The translations under genes and the position numbers were made by a program. Below, piece after piece: positions 8,444-17,532 of a DNA stretch of 64,000 bases (positions are counted from its first letter, which is position 1; every line of letters begins with the position of its first letter). Location of the stretch: assembly GCA_947491945.1 (NCBI GenBank), contig CANLLN010000001.1, forward strand, positions 124,001-188,000, given 5' to 3'. The DNA comes from an uncultured Carboxylicivirga sp. (GTDB lineage Bacteria > Bacteroidota > Bacteroidia > Bacteroidales > Marinilabiliaceae). Under the pieces are notes generated by a model that made no database searches, was not told the origin of the DNA, and saw only the letters and a program-made list of their open reading frames with translations.

Positions 8444-10678
8444 CTACAGCTTGATATTGATACCTGCTAAATAAAGGCCACCCGCAGGGTCGGCGAAGCC
8501 AAACTGACGTGTTTTAGAATTAAATGTATTTCGGGCATTGATAAAGATGCTGTTGTTTCGGTATATTTTGTAGGCTACTTTGATACTCACCGTTGCATTG
8601 CCTTTAACTGATGCGGCACCTGTCCCTGTGTAATCGGAGTTGAGTTGTTGGTTTAAATAATGGAACTGCGAGTATTCATAATCATGCACGTATTGTTGTT
8701 TCGAGCAATAATAAAGATTGGCAAAAGCGGTTAATTTGTCGGTGGGCATGTAGTTGGCCAAAAATCCGCCAAAGATAGTTGGTGTTTGTTTGTGTGTTTG
8801 ATCGACTGTTTCATATACAGGATTTTGAAAAATGGGGCCACCTGGAATGGAGTTGTCAGGTATTACTAACATTGGCATGCGCTTTTTTTGCAGATTGCTC
8901 AGTCTGGTGTTTTGGACAGTCGTAAACAGTTTAAAATGCAATTGTTTGTTGGGTTTATAAAGGAAGTGTGCGCTGGCGCCGATTTGTCGTGACACCAGAT
9001 TGCTATTATCATACTGGTAAGTGATGTGTAAATACGGCGCATCTGCCGTTGGTGCCTTTACTGAGGGCTCAAAACTTGGAAATTCCTTAGTGGTTGACAA
9101 GAATGCTTCTACATCAATTTGAAGCCGATCACTTACCTGAGTCCGGTAACCGAAATCGAAAACATGGCTGGTAGGTAGGTTCATGTCGTTCTTACCCACG
9201 TATTCCAATAATGTTGAACCGGGATTGGTATCGCCTTCGGTGTAGCTGGCATAGAAGTCAACCATCACCGGGCCACGGTTGGCCTTAGAGAAGGAGGCGC
9301 GTATAAGATTTTGTTCATTAGGCTTATATGTTCCGATAAGCTGATAACTCAGATAAGATTTCTCAGGCTTGTTGTAATGATCCATTCTGATTGCAGCTAT
9401 GAGTCTTAGTCGTTTGTTAACCTGGTAATCACTCCTTAAATAATAAGCCAGGTTCGATAAGGTTGATCGGCGGTTTAAATTGCCCGAACCTGGTTTTTCT
9501 TCCGGGATATAAGGGGTGTCGTCGTGCACAATGTGTTGATAGCTGGCACCCGGACGCAGGGTTAAGTTGCCAATCGAATAATCATATTCAGCCAGGAAGT
9601 CAAGCGTATGAAAATCGTATTTCGAGGCGGTTGAACTACCTGCATATATGTCTTGTGTGCCATAGTTGCCCGCTATTTGCAGGTTTAAATCGGCTATGTT
9701 TGAAATGGAGTTGAAATAAAACGATTCTGATGATCTGGTTGTCAGGGGTGTTTTCGATCCTTCCATGAATACAGTTTGGGCTTCGGAGTTCTGTAGTCCT
9801 GCTGCTACAGAAAAATTAACTTTCTTGGAGGCCTCATAAGAGACCCATGCATTGGCGCCAAAACGTTGTTTGGCCAATGAAGGATTGGCATAGGCCAGAT
9901 CGTTAATCATAGTGGGATTAGTGGTGATGTAATCCACTAATTCGGTGTAATCAGTGTAGCCTCCTTGCGACCAGTTGTAATAATTATCACTAAAGCGCTC
10001 GCGCTCTTCAAAGTTCGTGCTTAAGCGGGTTTTTAGTTTGTGATTGGCAAACGATGAGCTGATGGCTAAGTCACCTATTGTAGTGGCGGCATTAGCAAAT
10101 TGCACGGTCCCATCTACACCAATTGTTTTATCCATTGGCTTTCGGGTGATAATATTAACTACTCCACTTACTGCGTTGGGGCCATAAAGGGCTGTTGAGG
10201 CGCCTCTGATCACTTCGATGCGTTCAACATCTGTCAGGCTCACCGGTAAGGTTTCCCAGAATGTTCCACCGTTCATGTTGTTAAATACTTTCCGTCCGTC
10301 AATCATTATTAACGACATGGAGTTTTCGCTAAAGAAGGTGAAGTTGCCCGGTGGTACATTATCGTTGCCACGGATGTGGATGTCGTAGTTGCCATTTGAT
10401 TCTTCGCGCACGATGAATCCAGGTATGAGCTTAAATACTTCTTCAATACAAGTGGCGCCTGAGTTGATGATTTCATCGCGCGTGATAATGGACGATGAAA
10501 GTGGAGCATCAAAGCTATTTTCTGCTTTTTTGGATACGGCAACAATTTCCAGATTCATCAAGTCTTCAAGGGACAGATTAAAATAGTCGATAGTGTCCTT
10601 TTTTGTCGACTGTCCATGGATAGTAAAGGTGTTGAAAATAAGTGCGCAAAGCACTGTGTGAAAAAATCTTAATTTCAT
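8444..10678 (-). CDS. TonB-dependent outer-membrane receptor
   Basis: 744 aa from the ATG at 10678 (MKLRFFHTVLCALIF..., signal peptide). There is no carboxypeptidase-D-like N-terminal domain; instead the mature chain begins with the LSLEDLMNLEIVAVSKK stretch typical of BtuB/FepA-like receptors of this phylum. The plug domain spans about residues 45-165, with ERIEVIRGASTALYGPNAV and GVVNIITRKP. The remaining about 580 residues form the barrel, ending in the short strand LYLAGINIKL. It should import a large or scarce ligand (siderophore, cobalamin or oligosaccharide) across the outer membrane. No SusD partner is adjacent and no known riboswitch is upstream, so the ligand is unknown. Confidence 0.9.
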   Translation of the reverse strand: MKLRFFHTVLCALIFNTFTIHGQSTKKDTIDYFNLSLEDLMNLEIVAVSKKAENSFDAPLSSSIITRDEIINSGATCIEEVFKLIPGFIVREESNGNYDIHIRGNDNVPPGNFTFFSENSMSLIMIDGRKVFNNMNGGTFWETLPVSLTDVERIEVIRGASTALYGPNAVSGVVNIITRKPMDKTIGVDGTVQFANAATTIGDLAISSSFANHKLKTRLSTNFEERERFSDNYYNWSQGGYTDYTELVDYITTNPTMINDLAYANPSLAKQRFGANAWVSYEASKKVNFSVAAGLQNSEAQTVFMEGSKTPLTTRSSESFYFNSISNIADLNLQIAGNYGTQDIYAGSSTASKYDFHTLDFLAEYDYSIGNLTLRPGASYQHIVHDDTPYIPEEKPGSGNLNRRSTLSNLAYYLRSDYQVNKRLRLIAAIRMDHYNKPEKSYLSYQLIGTYKPNEQNLIRASFSKANRGPVMVDFYASYTEGDTNPGSTLLEYVGKNDMNLPTSHVFDFGYRTQVSDRLQIDVEAFLSTTKEFPSFEPSVKAPTADAPYLHITYQYDNSNLVSRQIGASAHFLYKPNKQLHFKLFTTVQNTRLSNLQKKRMPMLVIPDNSIPGGPIFQNPVYETVDQTHKQTPTIFGGFLANYMPTDKLTAFANLYYCSKQQYVHDYEYSQFHYLNQQLNSDYTGTGAASVKGNATVSIKVAYKIYRNNSIFINARNTFNSKTRQFGFADPAGGLYLAGINIKL

Positions 10679-11081
10679 AAAGATCAAATTTGATTAGTTG
10701 TTTTTTGTTGATTAATAGTTTTAACTTGTATTTAATTATGATCATTTAGAATGGCCATAGCTGACTAGTTATAAATAATAAAAGTTTTCATTCTTTATAT
10801 TAAAAACGAGCATTAGTGACGAATGCCATGTTTTTTATTGGAATATTTTTTACAGCTAAACATTCAACATTTTTAAATTGTATGTTCAATAATAGTATCC
10901 CGAGCGAGATCTACGGTGTAGCTGATTAAAGGTTACGCTTCATGCGAAAAAAAGTCCATTTCGTGATTTTTTTTTGATGATCCTTCAAAAAATAGGCTTC
11001 TGTGGGAATTTGTCGTTATCGTGGGCACAAACACATAGGGTTTGCTGTATTTGTGTACTTTTGTGCTATTAATTATTGCAT
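10679..11081. other. Divergent intergenic region between the TonB receptor and the radical SAM gene
   Basis: About 400 bp of AT-rich DNA between divergent genes, with no ORF I would support. It must hold both promoters. The only recognisable element is a plus-strand -7 box at 11056-11063. Confidence 0.6.
11056..11063 (+). promoter_or_regulatory. -7 promoter box TACTTTTG before the radical SAM gene
   Basis: Exact match to TAnnTTTG, 18 nt before the ATG at 11082. Confidence 0.45.
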
Positions 11082-13268
11082 ATGTCACAGGTTTTATTGC
11101 TCACACCACCCTTTACCCAGTTAAATACACCGTACCCGGCCACTGCCTATCTCAAGGGTTTTTTAAATACGCAAAAGACGCCTTCGGCACAAGTCGATTT
11201 AGGTATTCGTGTAATGGATAGGTTGTTTACGGCCAAGGGCTTGACACAGTTATTTGCTGTGGTTGACAAAAATAAGCTGGTAACGGAGAATGCCCGTCGT
11301 ATTTATTACCTGCGTGCCGAATATGTCTCTTGTATTCATCGGGTACGGCAGTTTTTGAAGGTCCCCACCATCATTGAGGCGCAGAATATATGTGAGGGAC
11401 AGCTCTTGCCCGAGGCATCGCGATTCAATCAACTGCAGGACGAGGCTCTTGCCTTTGGTAGCATGGGGCTGCTTGATAAGGCCAAGCATTATTGCACCCT
11501 GTTGCTCGAAGATCTGGCTGATTTTATCGTTGAGACGGTAGATGAGAACTTTGGCTTTAGTCGTTATGCCGAGCGTCTGGGGCGCTCAGCTTCTTCCTTC
11601 GATGCACTTTATGCCTATTTACAACAGCTGCCAAGCTTTATTGAATGGCTGCTAATAGAGGAACTATCGGCGGCTATTGATAAGCATAAGCCTCAGCTGG
11701 TGTTAATTACTATTCCCTTTCCGGGCAACCTGATGGGAGCCCTGCGCATTGGGCAATATCTTAAGCGTGAGCATCCGCACATTAAGGTTTCGATGGGAGG
11801 GGGTTACGTGAATACCGAACTGAGATCTTTAAGAGATGCGCGCATTTTTGAGTTTTGCGATTTTATCACCCTCGACGATGGTGAGCAGCCCATTGCCTGT
11901 ATCCTCGATTATATGCGTGGAGGTCGCCTTCTTAGCGACCTGAAGCGTACTTTCGTATGTCGTAATGAGGAGGTGGAGCTGATGGATGGAGCACCGGAAG
12001 CTGATGTGGCGCAAAATGCGCTGGGCGTACCCGACTACAGCGATGTGGAGTGGGATAAGTACCTTTCGGTGCTGGAGGTGGCCAACCCGATGTTTCGGCT
12101 TTGGTCTGATGGTCATTGGCTGAAGCTAACCCTGGCCCATGGTTGTTATTGGGGGAAGTGTACTTTTTGCGATGGCTCACTTGATTATATCGGACGCTAT
12201 GCTCCTTCATCCATAAACACTACTGTAGATCGCATGGAGGCCTTAGTGGCACAAACCGGGAAGACAGGTTTTCATTTTGTTGATGAGGCAGCACCTCCCG
12301 TTCTTTTAAAAGAGCTGGCACTGGAGATACTGCGCCGTGGACTTAAGGTAGTGTGGTGGACGAATATCCGCTTTGAAAAGAACTTTACCGCCGATCTGTG
12401 TCTTTTGCTTAGGCAGAGTGGCTGTGTGGCGGTGGCAGGGGGTGTTGAGGTGGCATCAGATCGCTTATTGAAGCTAATTAATAAAGGGGTTAGTATTGGT
12501 CAGCTCAGTAATGTTGCTGCAAACTTTAGTAATGCCGGCATTATGGTACATACCTACCTAATGTATGGTTTCCCATCGCAAACGGCGCAGGAAACCATTG
12601 ACTCCCTTGAGGTGGTGCGACAGTTGTTTGAGCTGGGCATTGTACATTCTGGTTTCTGGCACCAATTTGCGCTTACGGCACACAGTCCAGTAGGTTTGCA
12701 GCCCGAAAGTTTTGGGGTGACTGTAAGCGGTGGCTTAAATGGTGCCTTTGCCAATAATGACCTAGAGTTTGTGGATCAAAGGGGTACCTGTCACGAACCT
12801 TTTGGGCCGGGTCTGAAAAAAGCAATTTTTAATTATATGCATGGGCTTGGCTTTGATATGCCGTTGCACAGTTGGTTTGATTTTAAAGTGCCGTCAACCA
12901 CGCACTCTCCTCATTCTATTGAGCAGGAGCTTAACGATGCCATTAGTATAAGGCCTGACAATCGTTTAGTTTGGCTGGCCAAGCCACCCCTTATTGAACA
13001 CTTTGTGAAACGAAAGGCGAAGAAAGATGTGCGCATGGCTACCCTATTGATTATGGGGCCCAAGGTGCAGGCTGAAATAAAGATGAAAGAGCGATTGGCT
13101 CTTTGGTTGAAGGGTGTGCTGACACAGATAAGTGTTGATAGCTCTCAGCTGATGCGCCTTGATGCTTTTCAGGAAGCCTATGAAGCACATCAGCTGGGCG
13201 ATTTCAATAAGTTTATCAATAGTTACACCTTCTCGCAACTCAAGCAGGCCGGCCTGCTTATTATCTAA
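11082..13268 (+). CDS. B12-binding-domain-type radical SAM protein
   Basis: 728 aa. The ATG at 11082 is preferred to a TTG two codons earlier. The N-terminus (LLLTPPFTQLNTPYPATAYL) and the segment LVLITIPFPGNLMGALRIGQYL...SMGGGYVN (about 205-250) resemble the Rossmann-like B12-binding domain of BchE-type enzymes. However, the DxHxxG motif needed for base-off cobalamin binding is not seen. The radical SAM core begins at about residue 350 with HGCYWGKCTFC, giving the CxxxCxxC ligands for the 4Fe-4S cluster, followed by GFHFVDEAAPP and GGVEVASDRLL. The N-terminal region between 60 and 200 is long and helical. It should cleave SAM to a 5'-deoxyadenosyl radical; the substrate is unknown. The next gene converges with a 12-bp gap. 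Confidence 0.82.
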   Translation: MSQVLLLTPPFTQLNTPYPATAYLKGFLNTQKTPSAQVDLGIRVMDRLFTAKGLTQLFAVVDKNKLVTENARRIYYLRAEYVSCIHRVRQFLKVPTIIEAQNICEGQLLPEASRFNQLQDEALAFGSMGLLDKAKHYCTLLLEDLADFIVETVDENFGFSRYAERLGRSASSFDALYAYLQQLPSFIEWLLIEELSAAIDKHKPQLVLITIPFPGNLMGALRIGQYLKREHPHIKVSMGGGYVNTELRSLRDARIFEFCDFITLDDGEQPIACILDYMRGGRLLSDLKRTFVCRNEEVELMDGAPEADVAQNALGVPDYSDVEWDKYLSVLEVANPMFRLWSDGHWLKLTLAHGCYWGKCTFCDGSLDYIGRYAPSSINTTVDRMEALVAQTGKTGFHFVDEAAPPVLLKELALEILRRGLKVVWWTNIRFEKNFTADLCLLLRQSGCVAVAGGVEVASDRLLKLINKGVSIGQLSNVAANFSNAGIMVHTYLMYGFPSQTAQETIDSLEVVRQLFELGIVHSGFWHQFALTAHSPVGLQPESFGVTVSGGLNGAFANNDLEFVDQRGTCHEPFGPGLKKAIFNYMHGLGFDMPLHSWFDFKVPSTTHSPHSIEQELNDAISIRPDNRLVWLAKPPLIEHFVKRKAKKDVRMATLLIMGPKVQAEIKMKERLALWLKGVLTQISVDSSQLMRLDAFQEAYEAHQLGDFNKFINSYTFSQLKQAGLLII

Positions 13269-13280
13269 TCATTACGCGCT

Positions 13281-14015
13281 TTAAAAGGTGATTTTTCCCC
13301 TGAAGGCCACCTTATCCTGTTGGGAATTAAAGCCCTCGAAAAGATGTATTTCTTCATTTTCCTGATGGTGCAGGATAATGGGCTCATGGGGCATGGTTTC
13401 TTTCAGGTAGTTTATGGATAAGTGCTGCGGATAATGTTGCTCGTGAAAATCAATAGGGAAGGCATCCATCATCCAATCGATATAGCGTGTTGATGTAACA
13501 TGTTTATTCAGGTCGATATCATAATAGTTGGGATGACGTTCTGCAATCTTTTTTCCATCGAAAGCACCCAGTTTTACGGGGGAGTAGTCTAAGGCATGCA
13601 CATCTTTCAGACGGGAGAAAACAGCCATCTTTTCAGCCTTGAAGTTACCGGGGCGTTTACTACTGATGTCAATGGCCAGCCAGGCCGAGGTAGCCTTGGC
13701 AACTACCTTATTCTGCCGGTCGCGAACCACGAAATCGCGAATGTAAAAGATGCGTTCAATGTTTTTAGGCCAGGTTTCAACGCTCAGCTCTTCACTCCAC
13801 ATAATGGGGCGATGAAGTTCAATATCCAGTCGGTTCAGCACCCAGAAAAGATGCTCCTTTTTAAGGTCGGCAAAGCCAAAGCCCAGTTGCTCGGCAGAGC
13901 TGATGGCCGATTGAATCAGGTAATTGGCCATGGCGCTCAGCTTCAGGCGCGAAAACATATCGGTATCGGCTGAACTGACGGTATAGTGGGTATTTAGTTT
14001 TAACGATGCACTCAT
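13281..14015 (-). CDS. Acyl-ACP thioesterase
   Basis: 244 aa. Two tandem hot-dog folds are visible. The first spans about residues 8-130 (TDMFSRLKLSAMANYLIQSA, WVLNRLDIELHRPIMWSEEL, TSAWLAIDISSKRPG). The second spans about 150-240 (HPNYYDIDLNKHVTSTRYIDWMMD). The DLNKHV...Y.DW signature carries the Asn and His expected in the FatA/FatB-type active site. The enzyme releases free fatty acids from acyl-ACP in the cytoplasm. It is monocistronic and convergent with the radical SAM gene. Confidence 0.9.
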   Translation of the reverse strand: MSASLKLNTHYTVSSADTDMFSRLKLSAMANYLIQSAISSAEQLGFGFADLKKEHLFWVLNRLDIELHRPIMWSEELSVETWPKNIERIFYIRDFVVRDRQNKVVAKATSAWLAIDISSKRPGNFKAEKMAVFSRLKDVHALDYSPVKLGAFDGKKIAERHPNYYDIDLNKHVTSTRYIDWMMDAFPIDFHEQHYPQHLSINYLKETMPHEPIILHHQENEEIHLFEGFNSQQDKVAFRGKITF

Positions 14016-14198
14016 GTTTGTGTATATTAATTTACAGGCAAAAATAGGGTTTTTATACCTTTCTGCCTTTCCGCAAACCTTTTCGGAAATGTGAAGTGTG
14101 AAAAAATAAAGGGCTTAACTATGTTTAATAATCTAATATTTAAGTCTTTAGGTGTGTTTGATTGCTTTTATAAAGCACCCGCTAATGATGGAGTTGCT

Positions 14199-14206
14199 TA
14201 GCTTTG
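14199..14206 (+). promoter_or_regulatory. -7 promoter box TAGCTTTG before the amylase gene
   Basis: Exact match to TAnnTTTG, 31 nt before the ATG at 14238. No convincing -33 element is seen. Confidence 0.45.
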
Positions 14207-14237
14207 TTAATTTTACCTGAAACTAAAATTCAATATT

Positions 14238-15905
14238 ATGATACTGAAATATCCATTGCTACTGGCACTCCTTAGTTTGCTGTCCTGCTCGGGTAAGAAA
14301 AATGAGGTGCATCAATCCTCAGTTGACACTCCCTTTGTTTGGGAGAATGCTAATGTGTATTTTTTGCTTACCGATCGTTTTAATAACGGAAATCCACACA
14401 ACGATGTGCATTTCAATCGCACAGAAGAAACAGGTCTTTTACGCGGTTTTGAGGGAGGCGATCTGAAGGGAATCACCCAGAAAATCAAGGAGGGATATTT
14501 CGCCGACTTGGGTATTAATGTTATATGGTTTAGTCCTGTAGTGGAGCAAATTCACGGGGCTGTAGATGAAGGCACGGGAAATACTTACGGTTTTCATGGA
14601 TATTGGACGAAGGACTGGACAGCGTTGGAGCCTAACTTTGGAACTGAACAAGAGTTGGCCGAGCTGGTGCAGGCTGCTCATGAACAGGGTATTCGTATCA
14701 TGCTGGATGTGGTGATTAATCACACAGGACCCGTTACTGCGAAGGATCCACTGTGGGGAGATGATTGGGTGCGTACAGATCCTCAGTGTCGCTATCAGGA
14801 TTATGAATCGACGGTGACCTGCACCTTGGTGGAGAACCTGCCTGATATACGCACCGAGCGCGATACACCCGTTGAGTTGCCCAAAGCATTGCTGGATAAG
14901 TGGGCGGAAGAAGGACGTTTGCAGCAGGAGATGGCTGAGTTGGATGACTTTTTTAATGCCACGGGCTATCCGCGCACACCGCGTTACTATATCATCAAAT
15001 GGTTAACGGATTACATTCGCGAATATGGTATTGATGCTTTTCGGCTCGATACAGTCAAGCATACTGAAGAGTCGGTGTGGGCCGATTTGTGGAGGGAAGC
15101 GATGAAGGCTTTCGCAGAGTGGAAGGAAGCGCATCCGGAAAAAGTGCTGGATGACAATGAATTCTTTATGGTAGGTGAAGTATATAATTATGGAGTTTCT
15201 GGCGGTCGTTGGTTTGATTTTGGTGATCGCAAGGTCGATTACTTTGCGCATGGTATGCAAGGCCTTATTAATTTTGAGTTTAAACATGATGCCGCTAAGG
15301 ACTATGAGGCGATATTCTCGAAATACAGTGATGCTCTTAATGGCCCTTTAAAGGAGCTGAGTATTATGAATTATGTATCGTCGCACGATGACGGCGGCCC
15401 CTTTGATAAGCAGCGGAAACGAGTGTTAGAGGCCGGTACCAAGCTGCTACTGTGTCCGGGCATGTCGCAGGTGTACTATGGCGACGAAACGGGTCGTAGC
15501 CTGGATATAGAGGGCACGGTGGGCGATGCCACGCTGCGCTCTTTTATGAATTGGGAGGCGTTGGCAGCCAATGAGAAGGTAAACGGCGTGCCGGTGCAAA
15601 ATATTCTGCATCATTGGCAGCGACTGGGACAGTTCAGAGTTGCGCATCCCTCAGTGGGTGCTGGTGTTCATCGTATGCTCAGTGAGCAGCCCTATTATTT
15701 TACCCGCAGCTATCAGTCGGCCGATTATGAGGATAAAGTATTGGTGGGGCTTGACCTGCCGCACGGTGAAAAGACAGTTGAGGTGCATGGAGTGTTTAAT
15801 GAGGGTGATAATGTTACCGATTACTACTCAGGCAAAAAGGCACAAGTAAGCAAGGGGCGTTTACATTTCAATACGGACCATGATATTCTTTTACTGGCTT
15901 ATTAA
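14238..15905 (+). CDS. GH13 alpha-amylase family lipoprotein
   Basis: 555 aa. The N-terminus MILKYPLLLALLSLLSC gives a lipobox (LLSC), so it is probably anchored to the inner or outer membrane. Conserved GH13 regions are present: DVVINHTGP (region I, about 160), DAFRLDTVKH (region II with the nucleophile Asp, about 270), MVGEVYNYG (region III with the acid/base Glu, about 313) and NYVSSHDDGG (region IV with the transition-state Asp, about 382). All three catalytic carboxylates are intact. It should hydrolyse alpha-1,4 glucans or maltodextrins outside the cytoplasm. It is not linked to SusC/D here; the GH97 enzyme at 58552 would act on the products. Confidence 0.92.
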   Translation: MILKYPLLLALLSLLSCSGKKNEVHQSSVDTPFVWENANVYFLLTDRFNNGNPHNDVHFNRTEETGLLRGFEGGDLKGITQKIKEGYFADLGINVIWFSPVVEQIHGAVDEGTGNTYGFHGYWTKDWTALEPNFGTEQELAELVQAAHEQGIRIMLDVVINHTGPVTAKDPLWGDDWVRTDPQCRYQDYESTVTCTLVENLPDIRTERDTPVELPKALLDKWAEEGRLQQEMAELDDFFNATGYPRTPRYYIIKWLTDYIREYGIDAFRLDTVKHTEESVWADLWREAMKAFAEWKEAHPEKVLDDNEFFMVGEVYNYGVSGGRWFDFGDRKVDYFAHGMQGLINFEFKHDAAKDYEAIFSKYSDALNGPLKELSIMNYVSSHDDGGPFDKQRKRVLEAGTKLLLCPGMSQVYYGDETGRSLDIEGTVGDATLRSFMNWEALAANEKVNGVPVQNILHHWQRLGQFRVAHPSVGAGVHRMLSEQPYYFTRSYQSADYEDKVLVGLDLPHGEKTVEVHGVFNEGDNVTDYYSGKKAQVSKGRLHFNTDHDILLLAY

Positions 15906-15952
15906 ATTACATTCCTAGCTTTTATCACATTAATCAAGAGGAAGTTAAATGC

Positions 15953-16018
15953 AAATAGCCCTGCGCAAAGTGCAGGGCTATGATTCGATATGAATATTAG
16001 CAACCACAGCATGGTTGA
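15953..16018. repeat. Two-hairpin dispersed repeat, copy 1 (AGCCCTG/CAAC family)
   Basis: The first hairpin has arms TAGCCCTGC (15956-15964) and GCAGGGCTA (15972-15980). A second hairpin, CAACCA/TGGTTG (16001-16006 with 16012-16017), follows after about 20 nt. A sequence with the same order of hairpins and the same flanks (AATAGCCCTG ... TAGCAAC ... CAGC ... GTTGAAT) occurs at 43900-43964. It follows the amylase gene but lacks a T-run, so it is a poor terminator. Confidence 0.6.
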
Positions 16019-16065
16019 ATTTTCAATGGAATTGCTATTTCTCAATAGGTCTCGTATTCACCGTT

Positions 16066-16587
16066 CTATTCGTCTTTTTTATTATCTAAGACCGACACCT
16101 TACCGTTGTAGCTAATCTGGCTGCGGTTGTTGCTGGTTATATGAACCGAGGTGCCACCATTATATCCTATGTCCATTCGTATACGGAATCGGTCATTTTC
16201 ACCTTGCGCCTCAAAACTGTAGGAGATGCGCATTTTCTTTTCATTGAGTTCTGTCTTTTCTTTCTCAATGCTTGTTTTCTCATATTTAATGCCGCTATCG
16301 CCGCCGTAGGGCACCGAGTAGCCCCGGCCAAAGAAGGGCATGTCACCTGCACTTTCTGTGCCCATAATTTTTATGAAACCATAGTTAGTGGTTAAATCAA
16401 TGGAGCGGCCGCCTTGTGGATAGGCTCTGTCGGGCACAAAAATAAATTGTTTGTTGTTGATCATCTTCTGCGTTTCGGCAAACTGCTCCAAACGACGTTC
16501 TTTTTTATCTTTCTTTTTTTGAGCCGCGCTATTGAGTGGTAATAAAGCGATGGCCATCAATAGGGTAATATTTGTGATAAGTCTCAT
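16066..16587 (-). CDS. DUF4251 domain periplasmic protein
   Basis: 173 aa with a Sec signal (MRLITNITLLMAIALLPLNSAAQ), then a charged KKKDKKERRLEQF segment. A beta-rich domain follows with the family pattern FVPDRAYPQGGRSIDLTTNYGF, quoted here in parts (FVPDRAYPQGG; RSIDLTTNYGFIKI), and a central YSVPYGGDSGI. DUF4251 proteins occur almost only in Bacteroidota; their function is unknown. Single gene between a repeat and a divergently placed small Cys-rich gene. Confidence 0.85.
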   Translation of the reverse strand: MRLITNITLLMAIALLPLNSAAQKKKDKKERRLEQFAETQKMINNKQFIFVPDRAYPQGGRSIDLTTNYGFIKIMGTESAGDMPFFGRGYSVPYGGDSGIKYEKTSIEKEKTELNEKKMRISYSFEAQGENDRFRIRMDIGYNGGTSVHITSNNRSQISYNGKVSVLDNKKDE

Positions 16588-16728
16588 AACAACTTAATTT
16601 TAAGGTGATATCTTTGTGTATCTAAAATAACCAAAAGAGTCCATAATTGAAACAGGATATTGATTTTTGTTTTTTTGACGATAACTTTGTTATATATTTT
16701 GTAACTTTTCAAACACGGATCAATTATT

Positions 16729-16926
16729 ATGCCACAGGAAAAATCAGATGTCAAGACCATTCTTTGTTTTGTTTGTAATGCCCTTATTGTAGGTGATGAT
16801 GTGCTTTATAACCGTCGGGTGAATCTGCCGGTGTGTAAAGCATGTGAGGGCAGCGACGAGGAAAAACATAAGGCAGATGACTTATTGAAAGGCCTGGCTG
16901 ATGGTTTTGTCTGTGGTTGTATTTAA
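16729..16926 (+). CDS. Small Cys-rich (zinc-ribbon-like) protein
   Basis: 65 aa. Two CxxC pairs (CFVC at 13-16 and CKAC at 36-39) separated by about 20 residues form a plausible zinc ribbon, and a further CGC lies one residue from the C-terminus. The ATG is preceded by an AT-rich leader. Its stop is 10 bp before the start of the outer-membrane protein gene, so the two are probably cotranscribed. No family is recognised; a redox or metal-handling role is only a guess. The coding call rests on the conserved-looking Cys spacing and the tight spacing to the next gene. Confidence 0.6.
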   Translation: MPQEKSDVKTILCFVCNALIVGDDVLYNRRVNLPVCKACEGSDEEKHKADDLLKGLADGFVCGCI

Positions 16927-16936
16927 ACCTTATCCT

Positions 16937-17482
16937 ATGAAATATCAGGCATTGCTGTTCACGCTGATGTTATTTTGTGGTGTGGCGCTGACTAGAGCTC
17001 AGGAAAATGAAGCAAAAGTAGAGAAATCTTTTAAGGACAAGCTATTTACCGGTGGTAGTATCGGCTTAACTTTCGGCGATTACACCAATGTTATGATCAG
17101 TCCGCTGATTGGAGCACGGCTCAATGAAAAGGTGTATGCCGGTTTGGGTATTGAGTATCAATATACAAAACATAAGCGTTATGATCCACCGCTTACCTAT
17201 AATCAGTTTGGCGGTCGCATGTTTACGCAGTACAATATTGTACCCAACCTATTTGCCCACGGCGAATTTGCCGCTTATAGCATGGAACAATACTCACAAT
17301 TGACAACAGCTAAAGAGCGTAACTTTGTACCGTTCATATATATTGGAGGAGGCTACCGACAGATGGTTTCAAAGCGCAGTTTTGTGTCTGTTCAGGTGCT
17401 TTTTGATATTCTTCAGGATAAAAACTCACCCTATAAGGCCTGGGAACCCATATTCAGCGTAGGTTTTGGCGTGGGTATCTAA
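16937..17482 (+). CDS. Small outer-membrane beta-barrel-like protein
   Basis: 181 aa from the ATG at 16937, which starts a signal peptide (MKYQALLFTLMLFCGVALTRAQ). The mature protein has alternating amphipathic strands rich in Gly, Tyr and aromatic residues (GGSIGLTFGDYTNVMISPL, KVYAGLGIEYQYTKHKRY) and ends in a strand FSVGFGVGI. That pattern fits an 8-strand outer-membrane barrel of the OmpX/OmpW size class. Function is unknown. It follows the small Cys-rich gene with a 10-bp gap. Confidence 0.65.
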   Translation: MKYQALLFTLMLFCGVALTRAQENEAKVEKSFKDKLFTGGSIGLTFGDYTNVMISPLIGARLNEKVYAGLGIEYQYTKHKRYDPPLTYNQFGGRMFTQYNIVPNLFAHGEFAAYSMEQYSQLTTAKERNFVPFIYIGGGYRQMVSKRSFVSVQVLFDILQDKNSPYKAWEPIFSVGFGVGI

Positions 17483-17532
17483 GTGATAAGATTTATTTTA
17501 CAAATTGCTCTTATGGCGCAGTGCGCGTTCAC

